Below are positions 51,786 through 60,761 of a stretch of 64,000 nt of DNA, piece after piece. Within the stretch, counting starts at the first letter, position 1; every line of letters begins with the position of its first letter. The DNA comes from G965230065 sp965230065. GTDB taxonomy: Bacteria; Bacteroidota; Bacteroidia; Cytophagales; Cyclobacteriaceae. The stretch covers positions 1,364,001-1,428,000 of the forward strand of contig OZ245942.1 in the NCBI GenBank assembly GCA_965230065.1, written 5' to 3'. The notes beneath the pieces were generated by a model. It did not search any database. It was not told the origin of the DNA and saw only the letters and a program-made list of their open reading frames with translations. The position numbers and the translations under genes were made by a program.

Positions 51786-52508
51786 GTGAGTACAAGCCAA
51801 TACATACTGGCACACGGATTGAATTTGCGCCCTTCAGGCATGGAAAACCTGGCGGAAGCACTGGATTTGCCTTTGGCGCAAAGTACTTTCATTTGCCTGC
51901 CCGGCCATACTCCCGATGAATCTTTCAGAAACACTAAAGCACAGCAGTGGATAGAAAGTTTCAGGGAACAGTATTTGGCAGCCACCCAAAACAATAACCC
52001 TGTTTATTTTATAGGCTTTTCTTTAGGCGGACTGGTGATGACCTACCTGCTGGGAACCGCGGAGGTTCAGCCTCCCAAAAAACAAGTATTGCTGGCGCCC
52101 GCCCTGGCTTTCAAGCCCTGGTCTCATCTTCCCGAATATTTGCCTTCTTTATTTGACAACCTGGTGATTCCCGCGCATACACCCAAAAAATACAAGGTGC
52201 ACACAGGCGTAACCATAAGCGGGTATAAGGCACTATTTGCCTTGAAAGAAAAGCTTGAGCAATCAGGTGCCCAAAATTACAACATTCCTACGCTGGTGCT
52301 TTGCGACCAGCACGATGAACTTGTATCCCCACAAGGGTTGCAGGAATTTATTAATCAGAAAAAATTAACCCGCTGGGAGTTAGAAGTGCTTGCCTCTCCC
52401 CGCTGGCAACAAATGGGCAGAAAGCACTTGATGGTAGCCAAAGAATATCAGCCTGAGGTATACTGGCAACATTTGAAAACCCGCATACTTACCTTTCTTC
52501 ATGAATGA
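51786..52508 (+). CDS. Alpha/beta hydrolase
   Basis: A 240-residue cytosolic hydrolase. Nucleophile elbow IGFSLGG (S79), acid residue in LVLCDQHDELV near 180, and the histidine in GRKHLMVAK near 220 form the triad; HG at 10-11 supplies the oxyanion hole. Start is GTG at 51786. It overlaps the following DUF2817 gene by eight bases (ATGAATGA), so both are translated from one mRNA. The pair suggests turnover of esters or peptides; substrate unknown. Confidence 0.78.
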   Translation: MSTSQYILAHGLNLRPSGMENLAEALDLPLAQSTFICLPGHTPDESFRNTKAQQWIESFREQYLAATQNNNPVYFIGFSLGGLVMTYLLGTAEVQPPKKQVLLAPALAFKPWSHLPEYLPSLFDNLVIPAHTPKKYKVHTGVTISGYKALFALKEKLEQSGAQNYNIPTLVLCDQHDELVSPQGLQEFINQKKLTRWELEVLASPRWQQMGRKHLMVAKEYQPEVYWQHLKTRILTFLHE

Positions 52509-53553
52509 GCTGGATTATTTCAGTGCCCATTATGAACAAGCACGCAATCGTTTTTTGCAGTTAGCAGCAACGAAAGGGGCCATACTTTATGCCTTGCCTG
52601 TAAATGAAAAAGAAGGACTGTTCATAGATATTGCCATCTGGCAAGGCAACAAAAGCGATTTGATAATGCATACTTCAGGCTTGCATGGCGTTGAAGCTTT
52701 CGCCGGATCAGCGGTACAGTGTGCTTTTATTGATGCTTTGGAAAAAGATCAAATTAAGGATAAAACGCTGGTATTGATCCATTGTATGAATCCCTATGGA
52801 ATGCAAAACCTCCGGCGGTGGAATGCCAAAAATATTGACCTGAACCGCAACTTTATCGATTTATTGGACAAGCTTCCTGAAAACCCAAAGTATGAAAAAG
52901 TAAGCAGTATATTGAATCCCAAAAACTCTCATCAACTGAAAGGGTTTTACTGGAAAGCTTTTTTATTACTCATGCGGTATGGATTTTCCACATTACAACA
53001 GGCTATTGCACAAGGGCAGTACGCTTACCCGAAAGGCATATTTTACGGAGGGAATGCACTTGCTAGTGAAACGAAGCTGGTTCTTGATTTTTTCACACAG
53101 CACCTGATTTCTTATCAAAATGTAACCGGCATTGATTTTCATACCGGATTGGGAAAATACAAACAGTCGTCCTGTTTTCTGGAAAGTGATTTTAGCATGG
53201 AAGACAAGGCATACATGGAAGACATTTTACAACAAAATATTATCCATGTAGCACCTGGTAAAAAGCAAACCTACCAAACGAAAGGCGGATTTATCGCCCG
53301 TCTCAAAAAGCTGTATGAATATCAAAACTTTGTGATGATTACCCAGGAAATCGGAACGGTTGGTCCCATCAAAATTGTGAAAACATTGCGGGAAGAGAAC
53401 TATTACTCCCAGCATGCACCGGAGCAGCGAAAGGAAGCAGCCCACCGACTGAAAACTGCCTTTTGTCCGGAAGATGATGCGTGGAAAAAGGCGGCTGTGC
53501 GGGAGGGGGTAAGGACTTTATTTAAGTTACTACATCATTTTTATGGAAGATAG
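52501..53553 (+). CDS. DUF2817 / M14-like zinc carboxypeptidase family protein
   Basis: A 350-residue protein of the DUF2817 group related to M14 metallopeptidases. Zinc ligands are H62-x-x-E65 in SGLHGVEAFAGS and H214 in GIDFHTGLG; DLNRNF holds the arginine expected at the substrate carboxylate. It has no signal peptide. Translationally coupled to the hydrolase upstream. A palindrome at 53553-53609 separates it from the convergent DUF1080 gene. Confidence 0.82.
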   Translation: MNELDYFSAHYEQARNRFLQLAATKGAILYALPVNEKEGLFIDIAIWQGNKSDLIMHTSGLHGVEAFAGSAVQCAFIDALEKDQIKDKTLVLIHCMNPYGMQNLRRWNAKNIDLNRNFIDLLDKLPENPKYEKVSSILNPKNSHQLKGFYWKAFLLLMRYGFSTLQQAIAQGQYAYPKGIFYGGNALASETKLVLDFFTQHLISYQNVTGIDFHTGLGKYKQSSCFLESDFSMEDKAYMEDILQQNIIHVAPGKKQTYQTKGGFIARLKKLYEYQNFVMITQEIGTVGPIKIVKTLREENYYSQHAPEQRKEAAHRLKTAFCPEDDAWKKAAVREGVRTLFKLLHHFYGR

Positions 53554-53609
53554 GAATAATGGATCGGATTGCCGAAGCAATAATTGTATATTCAATATTC
53601 CATTATTCC
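53553..53609. terminator. Bidirectional terminator-like palindrome
   Basis: GGAATAATGGA (53553-53563) and its exact complement (53599-53609) lie between the ends of two convergent genes. The GGAATAATGG core recurs near 33762. Confidence 0.5.
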
Positions 53610-53647
53610 ATCGTTCCATTTTACAATCTTGCTCTAAACGTTCAACG

Positions 53648-54418
53648 TCAAAAATCCGTGTCCGCCTTTTTCAGCTTCAACTCTTTGATCCAGATGTTGC
53701 GGTAGAGTACATCATGCCCTTCGGCTTGCAGTTTGATGCCGCCGGGGGTATCAGTAATGCCTTTTCCACCATCGTTGCCTCCGTCGATACCCGAGTTGGG
53801 CCCGCCCCACACCTGATTGATGGCTTGGTTGGTATGCACTTTTTTCCCGTTGAAATACATCGTTACCATGGCTTTTTCGGTACGCTCGCCATTTTCAAAA
53901 CGGGCTGCCCTGAACACAATGTCATAGGCATTCCACTTGCCAACACCATTGTAAGCATCATAAGGAGAAGGAGTTTCGTTAATCACAGCCCCCATCCCAT
54001 GCTCAGTTTTATCCCCGTCCAGCACCTGGATTTCGTAGCGGTTTTGCAGATACACGCCACTGTTACCCCCTTCTTTGGAAATATAAAACTCAACATGCAG
54101 GCGGAAATCGCGGAATTTCTCTTTGGTTACAATATCAGCTGCTCCGTACAATCCTCCGGCAGCGGCCGGGTCGTTGCTGTTCATTACCATGCCTTCACCC
54201 GCAGGGTCTTGCACCAATTCCCATTTAATGGGCAGGGAGGCTGCAAGGCGGGGGCCTTCCCAATAAGTCCATTTTTCGTGGAGCATTTTTTCACTGCCAT
54301 CAAACAGGACTTCTGCTTTTTTGGGAGCATCGGTGCCCACGCCTACCTGCGCCCTGAGGTTTGTTGCGATACATAAAGCCAGGATAATAAAAAATAAAGT
54401 TTTAGTAAGATGTGTCAT
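53648..54418 (-). CDS. DUF1080 secreted protein, long form
   Basis: A 256-residue exported protein with signal peptide MTHLTKTLFFIILALCIATN and a DUF1080 lectin-like jelly-roll: VEFYISKEGGNSGVYLQNRY, EIQVLDG and GIKLQAEGHDVLYRNIWIKE are typical. It contains extra loops rich in G, D and N (GGPNSGIDGGNDGGKG) that may bind calcium. Likely a periplasmic glycoside-acting enzyme or binding protein. An alternative start is at 54430. Confidence 0.85.
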   Translation of the reverse strand: MTHLTKTLFFIILALCIATNLRAQVGVGTDAPKKAEVLFDGSEKMLHEKWTYWEGPRLAASLPIKWELVQDPAGEGMVMNSNDPAAAGGLYGAADIVTKEKFRDFRLHVEFYISKEGGNSGVYLQNRYEIQVLDGDKTEHGMGAVINETPSPYDAYNGVGKWNAYDIVFRAARFENGERTEKAMVTMYFNGKKVHTNQAINQVWGGPNSGIDGGNDGGKGITDTPGGIKLQAEGHDVLYRNIWIKELKLKKADTDF

Positions 54419-54613
54419 GTAGTTATGCATTTATGGTTTGTTTATTCTAATGTGCCAGCAAAATAACACTTTCCTGCAAATATTAAAGATAAGGAAAGGC
54501 AACTATCTATTCTCATATCATGTGTGAATAGATTAGTATCATTTGCCTTGCTGATTTCTGTCATTGCTGGAATATTGTGGAAAATCTAGCTTTCGGCACA
54601 AAAACTTTCAGAA

Positions 54614-55744
54614 ATGGTCAGGTTTATTTTTGCTTTCGTCATGTTAGCCCATGGCCTCATTCACTTGTTGGGGTTTATAAAAGCATTCAATCTGGGAAAT
54701 GTTTCTCAACTCACCGGAAAAACAATCATTCCCCTATCTGCCGGGCTATCAAAAGTGACAGGCATGGCCTGGGTGGTGGTATGTATTCTTTTTTTGATAG
54801 GGGCACTCTTATTTTTGTTTAAAAAGGATAGTTGGTGGGTCGTTGCTTTAATAGCCCTCCTCATCTCTCAAATACTGATTATTATTCACTGGCAGGATGC
54901 CCGGTTTGGCACCCTTGCCAATGCCATTATTTTATTGGGATGCCTGCCTGCTTTAGGTGCATGGAACTTTGAAAAAATGGTTTCTGGGGAAATAGATGCT
55001 TTTTTTACTGGCATTTCATCAGAAGAAAAAATGGCAAAGGCAGAGGATTCCCCTACCCTTCCACCAATCGTGCAGCGGTGGTTAAAAAGAGCAAATGCAG
55101 ATTCAAAATCATTATCCCAAACCGTTTTTCTTACCCAGGAAGGAGAGATGAAAATATCACCTGATGGCAACTGGATGCACCTGCAAGCCCGGCAGTATTT
55201 CACCACCGGGCAACCGGGGTTTTTATGGATTGCTGATGTACAAGGAAACCCATTCATGCAATTTGCAGGAAGAGATAAGTACCAGCAGGGCGAAGGCCAT
55301 ATGCTCATTAAGCTATTTTCATTATTTCCGGTAGTAAATGCCAGCGGCCCCGCTATGGACCAGGGGGCTTTGTCTCGCTATTTGGCTGAAATAATTTGGT
55401 TTCCCATGGCTGCTTTTCATGGTTTTATAACATGGGAACCCCTAGATAGTACTGCTGTAAAAGCCACCATCAACGACGGAAGTTTACAAGAATCTGGCCT
55501 GTTCCGCTTTAATGAAGAAGGGGATGTGATACGCTTCGAGACTGAGCGGTATTATTACCGAAAGGCGGGGGCTACTTTGGAAACCTGGGTAATTGACATA
55601 GACGAAAACAGCTTCCGGGAGTTTGACGGCATTCGTATACCTACCCTCGCTACCGTTACCTGGAAATTAAAAGAAGATGATTTTACATGGTTGAAATTAG
55701 AAATAACTGATATACACTATGAGAATCTGAATCTTGGTCAATAA
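54614..55744 (+). CDS. Membrane protein with C-terminal DUF6544-type domain
   Basis: A 376-residue protein: residues 1-120 hold four hydrophobic helices (FIFAFVMLAHGLIHLLGFIK, VVVCILFLIGALLFLF and two more), then a soluble domain with PTLPPIVQRWLKRA and an LSRYLAEIIWFPMAA segment typical of the DUF6544 family, which is sometimes compared with lipid-binding beta structures. Function unknown. Monocistronic. Confidence 0.72.
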   Translation: MVRFIFAFVMLAHGLIHLLGFIKAFNLGNVSQLTGKTIIPLSAGLSKVTGMAWVVVCILFLIGALLFLFKKDSWWVVALIALLISQILIIIHWQDARFGTLANAIILLGCLPALGAWNFEKMVSGEIDAFFTGISSEEKMAKAEDSPTLPPIVQRWLKRANADSKSLSQTVFLTQEGEMKISPDGNWMHLQARQYFTTGQPGFLWIADVQGNPFMQFAGRDKYQQGEGHMLIKLFSLFPVVNASGPAMDQGALSRYLAEIIWFPMAAFHGFITWEPLDSTAVKATINDGSLQESGLFRFNEEGDVIRFETERYYYRKAGATLETWVIDIDENSFREFDGIRIPTLATVTWKLKEDDFTWLKLEITDIHYENLNLGQ

Positions 55745-55843
55745 TGTGCGAACTATTCTTACTAATTCAGCAACTGTAAGCTATCTTACTTTATCTTTCT
55801 TATATTCATATGAAATTCACCAGTTGATAAAATATTTGAAACC

Positions 55844-56401
55844 ATGATATACAAAACTTTAGTACCTCTGATCTTGCTTTTTATTCTTTCTACCACTGTT
55901 TATGGCCAGAATTTTCGGGGCACTGACAGAAGCCCGATGGATATGGCTTATTTCCCGGATAATTTTGCCCACGACCGCAAAGATGGCGAAAAGGCAATTA
56001 TAAGGGTAACCTACAGCCGCCCCATGAAAAACGGAAGGGAAATATCAGGCGGTTTGCTTCCTCATGGAAAAGTGTGGCGTACCGGGGCAAATGAAGCTCC
56101 CGAAGTCAAAATATACGAGGATATTACGCTGGATGGAAAGAAGGTGAAAGCCGGGGAGTATTCCCTGTTCACCATTCCGGAAGAAAATGAATGGACAATT
56201 ATTCTCAACGAAGACCTTGACTACTGGGGCGCATATAGCTACAATGAAAAAAGTGATATAATCAGGGTTACAGCTCCGGTTACTGACCTGGATAATGCAG
56301 TGGAAGCCTTCACCATTCAGTTTGAAGACAAAGGAGATGGGCAGGGTGTCATGTGGCTGGCCTGGGATAAAACAGGGGTGGAAGTCCCGTTTCAGTATTA
56401 A
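55844..56401 (+). CDS. DUF2911 secreted protein
   Basis: A 185-residue exported protein with signal peptide (MIYKTLVPLILLFILSTTVYG) and the DUF2911 signature RPMKNGREISGGLLPHGKVW followed by RTGANEAP and AGEYSLFTIP. This compact beta-rich domain is widespread in Bacteroidota, with unknown function. It ends 90 bases before the convergent ccmF gene, with a bidirectional terminator between them. Confidence 0.85.
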   Translation: MIYKTLVPLILLFILSTTVYGQNFRGTDRSPMDMAYFPDNFAHDRKDGEKAIIRVTYSRPMKNGREISGGLLPHGKVWRTGANEAPEVKIYEDITLDGKKVKAGEYSLFTIPEENEWTIILNEDLDYWGAYSYNEKSDIIRVTAPVTDLDNAVEAFTIQFEDKGDGQGVMWLAWDKTGVEVPFQY

Positions 56402-56426
56402 ATTTGCCAAGCCACAATAAGTATAA

Positions 56427-56478
56427 AAACCCTTCAGGTTTTAGCGGTTTATTAATACTGCTAGAACCTAAAGGGTTT
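56427..56478. terminator. Bidirectional terminator between the DUF2911 gene and ccmF
   Basis: AAACCCTTCAGGTTTTAGC pairs with GCTAGAACCTAAAGGGTTT (two mismatches) around a short loop, 25 bases after the plus-strand stop and 12 before the minus-strand stop. It shares the CCTTCAGGTT core with the ppc terminator. Confidence 0.7.
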
Positions 56479-56490
56479 CGGTTTAATTAT

Positions 56491-59061
56491 TTAAGCCTCT
56501 ATCACTTTCCTGCGACGTGGTTTTTTATCCTGCACTTTTTCTTTTTTGCCTGTTTTCCTTAACTCAGAAAAACGCCGGTACATGGCAATCCCAAAGCCTA
56601 AAGCCATGAAAATGGTACCAATCCACAGGATGTTGATATAGGGGAAAGCAATAGCCTTCATCACCACATAATCTTTCTGTGCTGTTTCTACGTTAAGTGT
56701 GAAGCTATCCGTTTCGGGGTGGATGTTCATCAACGTAACCCGAATACCCAACTCAGAAAGCTCATCCGGAATGCGGCCCACCATGCGGTCGCGGATTAAG
56801 TAAATGGGTTCCAGGGTGTAGGCTTCTGATTCTCCATAAATAGTAATATTGGCCTGTACGGCAATGTCTTCAGCTTCCAGGTCATATCCTTCCGCTTCGG
56901 TAATGCGGTGGATGTCTTCCATCACGGCCACATAATCGTTTACAAAAAAGCGTTCGCCCTGTTTTACCTTAAACTCCTCAGCTTCGCTCCATTCTTTGCC
57001 AACTTCCGGGTCAACTACCGCCGAAACGTGGGTATATAAATCACTGTTCCAATAATGCCGGATATCCGGGGAAGAAATCAGTCCCATGTTGGGGTTTACC
57101 TGCGAGCGGGGAAAGAGCGTAAATGTTTCTCCGTTTTCTTTGGTGTAGGCAATTTCATGATAAGTGTTTTCCGGATAAATTTCCAGGGTATCTCCTTTGC
57201 TAAATTGCTTCTTGCCTTCTACCACCCAGTCTTCGCTGGCTACTACAATATGGTCTTTGTCTGTTTTTGCCAAAATCTTTTTATCCACATAGCCGGGCAC
57301 ACTTTTTACCTCTGTGCGGTCGCCTTTGTACACCAACTCGTACTCATTCATCTTGCGGGGTTCGTTGTACCAAAGCAACACATTTTCCTGGTTCATTTCG
57401 TCAGGTGCATCTTTGAACAGAAGCAACCCGGTATTATTCAGGGAAACCACTTTGGAATATCCTGCCGAGAAAAGGATCCCCAGCAAAATCATGGCAACAC
57501 CAATGTGTGTTACCGAACCACCCACCAGCCTGAAATTCTGATTGCGCAAAAACCGGATCAGGATGGTGGCATTGGCTACCAAAGCATACAAGCCGGCAGT
57601 GAGCAACACGATGTAGGCAATGGTGGTAATTTTAGCGATAGCAATAATGAGTGCCGCCAAAACCAGCGAGATAATCAGCGGTAAGGAAAGGGCATTCATT
57701 AATTTCTCCTTATCCATTTTTCGCCAGAAGAAAAACTGCCCGGTACCCGAAAGAATGGCCACGGCTACCCCAAACCAAAGCTGAAACTTGGTATAAAAAG
57801 CCACCTGGTCGGCCGGAGGGGCTATATTGGAAATGCCACCGAAGGCTTCTACAATGGCATTGAAAACCGGAATGGAAGTAGGAATAAGCACCTGAAAGCT
57901 CATCAGGCACAAAGTGGTAGCGCCCATAAAAATCCAGAATTCACGGCTGTAGGCCGAAGCTTCTTTCTCAGAAGTAGGAATATATTTCCAGTTGATGGCT
58001 GATAAAACTACTGCCACTGCGGTAAAAAAGAGCAGATACACCAAAAGCTGCCCTGAAAGCCCCAAATCTGTAAAAGAGTGTACAGAAGTGTTGCCCAAAA
58101 CACCGGAGCGGGTGAGGAAAGTAGCGTACAAAATCAGGATAAAAGTGCTGATAACTAGGATGATGGAAGTTTTGAGGGCTGTATGGTTATTTTTAAAAAT
58201 AACCATCGTATGGATACCCGCCACCATAATCAGCCAGGGAATGTAGATGGCATTTTCCACGGGGTCCCAGTTCCAGTAGCCTCCAAAGTTCAGTGTTTCA
58301 TACGCCCAATATGCGCCCATCACGTTAGCAATACCGATAATGGCTGCCCCAAACAAAGCCCAGGGCAAGGCTGGTTTTACCCATTCGGTATATTTTTTGG
58401 TCCAAAGCCCGGCAATGCAAAAAGCGAAAGGCACGAGCGTAGAGGCAAAGCCAAGGAACATGGTAGGTGGGTGAATGACCATCCAGTAGTTTTGCAGCAG
58501 TGGATTCAGCCCGGTTCCGTCTTCGGGTACAAAGTCAGGGTTCATGGCAAACACCGGGGCCTCCAATGCATCACGCAATAGAATGAAGGGCGAACTGCCA
58601 ATTTTTACATCCCCAATCACCACACCCAGAATCATAGAGGTAAGGAAAGCCTGCACCATGGCAAACACGGCCATTACCGAAGCTTCCCATTTTCTTTGTG
58701 TACCAATGAGGATAAGTCCCAGGATCACATGCCAGAAAATCCAAAGCAAAAAACTGCCTTCCTGCCCTTCCCAGAAGCTGGAAATCATGTAATACACGGG
58801 CAACGTAAGCGAAGAGTGGCTCCAGGCGTAATGATATTCAAAAAAGTGGTTGTAAATGATATAAAAAAGGCTGCCTACAATGCCAAATACCATAAGCGCA
58901 TGCGCAAAAAAGGCATACCGGGCATAACGCCGCCAGCCTTCCTGCTCCAGCCCGTTTTTGCTGGTAGATGAAAAAATGTAGGCCGTAGCTGCCACCAGGG
59001 CAGTTACAAAAGCAGCCATCACAAAGAGATGGCCTAAATTACCGATGAATGTGTGGATCAT
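56491..59061 (-). CDS. ccmF: Heme lyase component CcmF / CcsA-type cytochrome c biogenesis protein
   Basis: An 856-residue multi-helix membrane protein. The periplasmic tryptophan-rich heme-handling motif reads GGYWNWDPVENAIYIPW near 260-275; NYWMVIHPPTMFLGF and other CcmF/CcsA histidine regions surround it. A soluble periplasmic segment occupies about 560-790. It transfers heme from CcmE to apocytochromes. Last gene of the minus-strand ccmC-D-E-F operon. Confidence 0.9.
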   Translation of the reverse strand: MIHTFIGNLGHLFVMAAFVTALVAATAYIFSSTSKNGLEQEGWRRYARYAFFAHALMVFGIVGSLFYIIYNHFFEYHYAWSHSSLTLPVYYMISSFWEGQEGSFLLWIFWHVILGLILIGTQRKWEASVMAVFAMVQAFLTSMILGVVIGDVKIGSSPFILLRDALEAPVFAMNPDFVPEDGTGLNPLLQNYWMVIHPPTMFLGFASTLVPFAFCIAGLWTKKYTEWVKPALPWALFGAAIIGIANVMGAYWAYETLNFGGYWNWDPVENAIYIPWLIMVAGIHTMVIFKNNHTALKTSIILVISTFILILYATFLTRSGVLGNTSVHSFTDLGLSGQLLVYLLFFTAVAVVLSAINWKYIPTSEKEASAYSREFWIFMGATTLCLMSFQVLIPTSIPVFNAIVEAFGGISNIAPPADQVAFYTKFQLWFGVAVAILSGTGQFFFWRKMDKEKLMNALSLPLIISLVLAALIIAIAKITTIAYIVLLTAGLYALVANATILIRFLRNQNFRLVGGSVTHIGVAMILLGILFSAGYSKVVSLNNTGLLLFKDAPDEMNQENVLLWYNEPRKMNEYELVYKGDRTEVKSVPGYVDKKILAKTDKDHIVVASEDWVVEGKKQFSKGDTLEIYPENTYHEIAYTKENGETFTLFPRSQVNPNMGLISSPDIRHYWNSDLYTHVSAVVDPEVGKEWSEAEEFKVKQGERFFVNDYVAVMEDIHRITEAEGYDLEAEDIAVQANITIYGESEAYTLEPIYLIRDRMVGRIPDELSELGIRVTLMNIHPETDSFTLNVETAQKDYVVMKAIAFPYINILWIGTIFMALGFGIAMYRRFSELRKTGKKEKVQDKKPRRRKVIEA

Positions 59062-59102
59062 GTTTTTTGTTTATTTTATCGCTATTATCCCGTGGCCTAT
59101 CC

Positions 59103-59165
59103 GTGGCCTGTGTCCTCACAGGCCACATAACGGACACTATATTCCGGTTGGTGAGGACACCAACC
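59103..59165. repeat. Twin hairpin between ccmF and ccmE
   Basis: GTGGCCTGTG-TCCT-CACAGGCCAC (59103-59126) and GGTTGGTG-AGGA-CACCAACC (59146-59165). Both stems are perfect and the loops TCCT and AGGA are exact complements. It fills the 128-base gap inside the ccm operon. Confidence 0.75.
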
Positions 59166-59189
59166 AGGGGAAGTCAATCAAGAAAATAT

Positions 59190-59591
59190 TTAACTCACCT
59201 CGTTTTCCTGGTACTTAGAAGGGCACTTCAGCAGGATTTTATCGGCTACAAATAAATCCTCCTGGTAACCACCAATGATTACCACCTGCTCTGATTTGGT
59301 GAAGTCGGCAGGCATGGGTTCATTGTAATACACCTTTTGTTCCCGTTGGTTTTCGTCTATCAAAACAAAGGAAAAAGATACCTTATCGCTGCCCCGTTCT
59401 ATGCCCATGATATTGCCCTGGGCATCTTTTTTCAACGTGCCCACTACGTGTATTTTTTGATCATTGCCTTTTTCGGCCAAGGTTTTGGCTTCCCCGAAGG
59501 TTACATACGTGCTGGCATCACCGGCTGTGGCTACAATAATCATCACGGCAACCGCAATGATAATAATACCGAATATATGCGTTTTTTTCAT
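59190..59591 (-). CDS. ccmE: Heme chaperone CcmE, CxxxY variant
   Basis: A 133-residue membrane-anchored heme chaperone with N-terminal helix (HIFGIIIIAVAVMIIVATA) and OB-fold core (HVVGTLKKDAQGN, VIIGGYQEDLFVADKIL). The heme-attachment motif, usually HxxxY, reads C123-P-S-K-Y127: cysteine replaces the covalent-binding histidine. Such CxxxY CcmE proteins are known in archaea and some sulfate reducers. Lies between ccmD and ccmF. Confidence 0.88.
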   Translation of the reverse strand: MKKTHIFGIIIIAVAVMIIVATAGDASTYVTFGEAKTLAEKGNDQKIHVVGTLKKDAQGNIMGIERGSDKVSFSFVLIDENQREQKVYYNEPMPADFTKSEQVVIIGGYQEDLFVADKILLKCPSKYQENEVS

Positions 59592-59652
59592 TGTACTTAG
59601 TGTTCTGTTATTTGCTGAATATTGGTACGCATTTTTAGTAACAGAAGATGCG

Positions 59653-59910
59653 TTATTTTAATTCCTTCTCCAACCGCCCCAACTTACGGTCAATGGCAAT
59701 GGTATAAATCAATACCCCGACCAGTAAAATACCAACAACCGATACGACCACATAGATTTTACCATCGGCACGCATGCGGTCGGCCATTTCTACTTTCTGG
59801 TTTTGGTAGTCCTGTTCCGTAATTTTTTGTTTGTCCTGGGCAAAAGCCACACCTGTCATCAAAAGAAAGGCAGCGATGCATAAATATTTTCGGAGGTTAT
59901 GTTGTAGCAT
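59653..59910 (-). CDS. ccmD: CcmD-family small membrane protein
   Basis: An 85-residue protein with an N-terminal signal-like stretch (CIAAFLLMTGVAFAQ), a single C-terminal helix YVVVSVVGILLVGVLIYTIA and a basic end DRKLGRLEKELK, matching CcmD, which helps release holo-CcmE from CcmC. ATG at 59910 overlaps the end of ccmC by 14 bases. Confidence 0.75.
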   Translation of the reverse strand: MLQHNLRKYLCIAAFLLMTGVAFAQDKQKITEQDYQNQKVEMADRMRADGKIYVVVSVVGILLVGVLIYTIAIDRKLGRLEKELK

Positions 59911-60580
59911 TTTCAGTGATTTTAGATTGAATCTTTTGGATACGCACCCGCAGGCTGGTGAGCCAAACGCCCAGCAACGTCCAACCAATTACAGCCGGGT
60001 AAAATATCAGGCGGAGGTTATTGTCAATGTCATAAATATTGAACCCAGGATTGCCTGCCTTGCCCGGATGCAAAGAGTTATCGGCCATGCGGGGCAGCAC
60101 ATAAATGATGGGCACCATGGCAGCAAAGGCAAAAATATTGTAAATGGCAGAGATGCGGGCCTTTTGCTGCTCATCTTCCAGGGACGAACGCAATACAATA
60201 TAGGCTAGATAGATTAACATGGCAATTGCCGCAGAGTTCAGTTGAGGATCATTTACCCACCAGTCTCCCCAGGTGAATCGCGCCCAGGTCATGCCCGTAA
60301 ACAGGCCCAAAATACCAAACAAAATACCCGAAAAAGCAAATTCCGAAGCGATGGTATCATCCAGCGGCTTGTTGGTGCGTAGGTATTTGATTGAGAAAAC
60401 CATAGATGCCGTAAACAGGATGGTCATCCCAAACCACATGGGCACATGAAAAAACAGGTTTCGAATGGTTTCATTCAGAATGGCCAGGCGAGGGGCATCA
60501 ATCAACAAGCCACCTATTACTGAATAGAGCAGCAAAATCACGCACAAAACTTTCCACCAAATCTGCTTCATAGGAGCCAT
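59897..60580 (-). CDS. ccmC: Heme exporter subunit CcmC
   Basis: A 227-residue membrane protein with six helices. FFHVPMWFG carries the first axial heme histidine, the tryptophan-rich motif is TWGDWWVNDPQLNSAAI, and the second histidine is in ADNSLHPG. It loads heme onto CcmE. It heads the operon; the ATPase and permease genes ccmA and ccmB, which usually accompany it, are not adjacent: the neighbour upstream is a divergent GH43-like gene. Confidence 0.87.
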   Translation of the reverse strand: MAPMKQIWWKVLCVILLLYSVIGGLLIDAPRLAILNETIRNLFFHVPMWFGMTILFTASMVFSIKYLRTNKPLDDTIASEFAFSGILFGILGLFTGMTWARFTWGDWWVNDPQLNSAAIAMLIYLAYIVLRSSLEDEQQKARISAIYNIFAFAAMVPIIYVLPRMADNSLHPGKAGNPGFNIYDIDNNLRLIFYPAVIGWTLLGVWLTSLRVRIQKIQSKITENATT

Positions 60581-60761
60581 GTTCTAATTTCAGGAAACGA
60601 AGGAAAATCTTAATTAATTTCCTCAGGCTATGCAGTGCGAAAGTAATAACTAATTCCCATTTGGGAAAGAAAAGCCGGTAGCAACTCAACTTACCGTTTT
60701 TTTGGAAAGTGTGGCAAATCAATATATATTCAGGCAGTTGTCAAAACCTTATGCTACCTCC

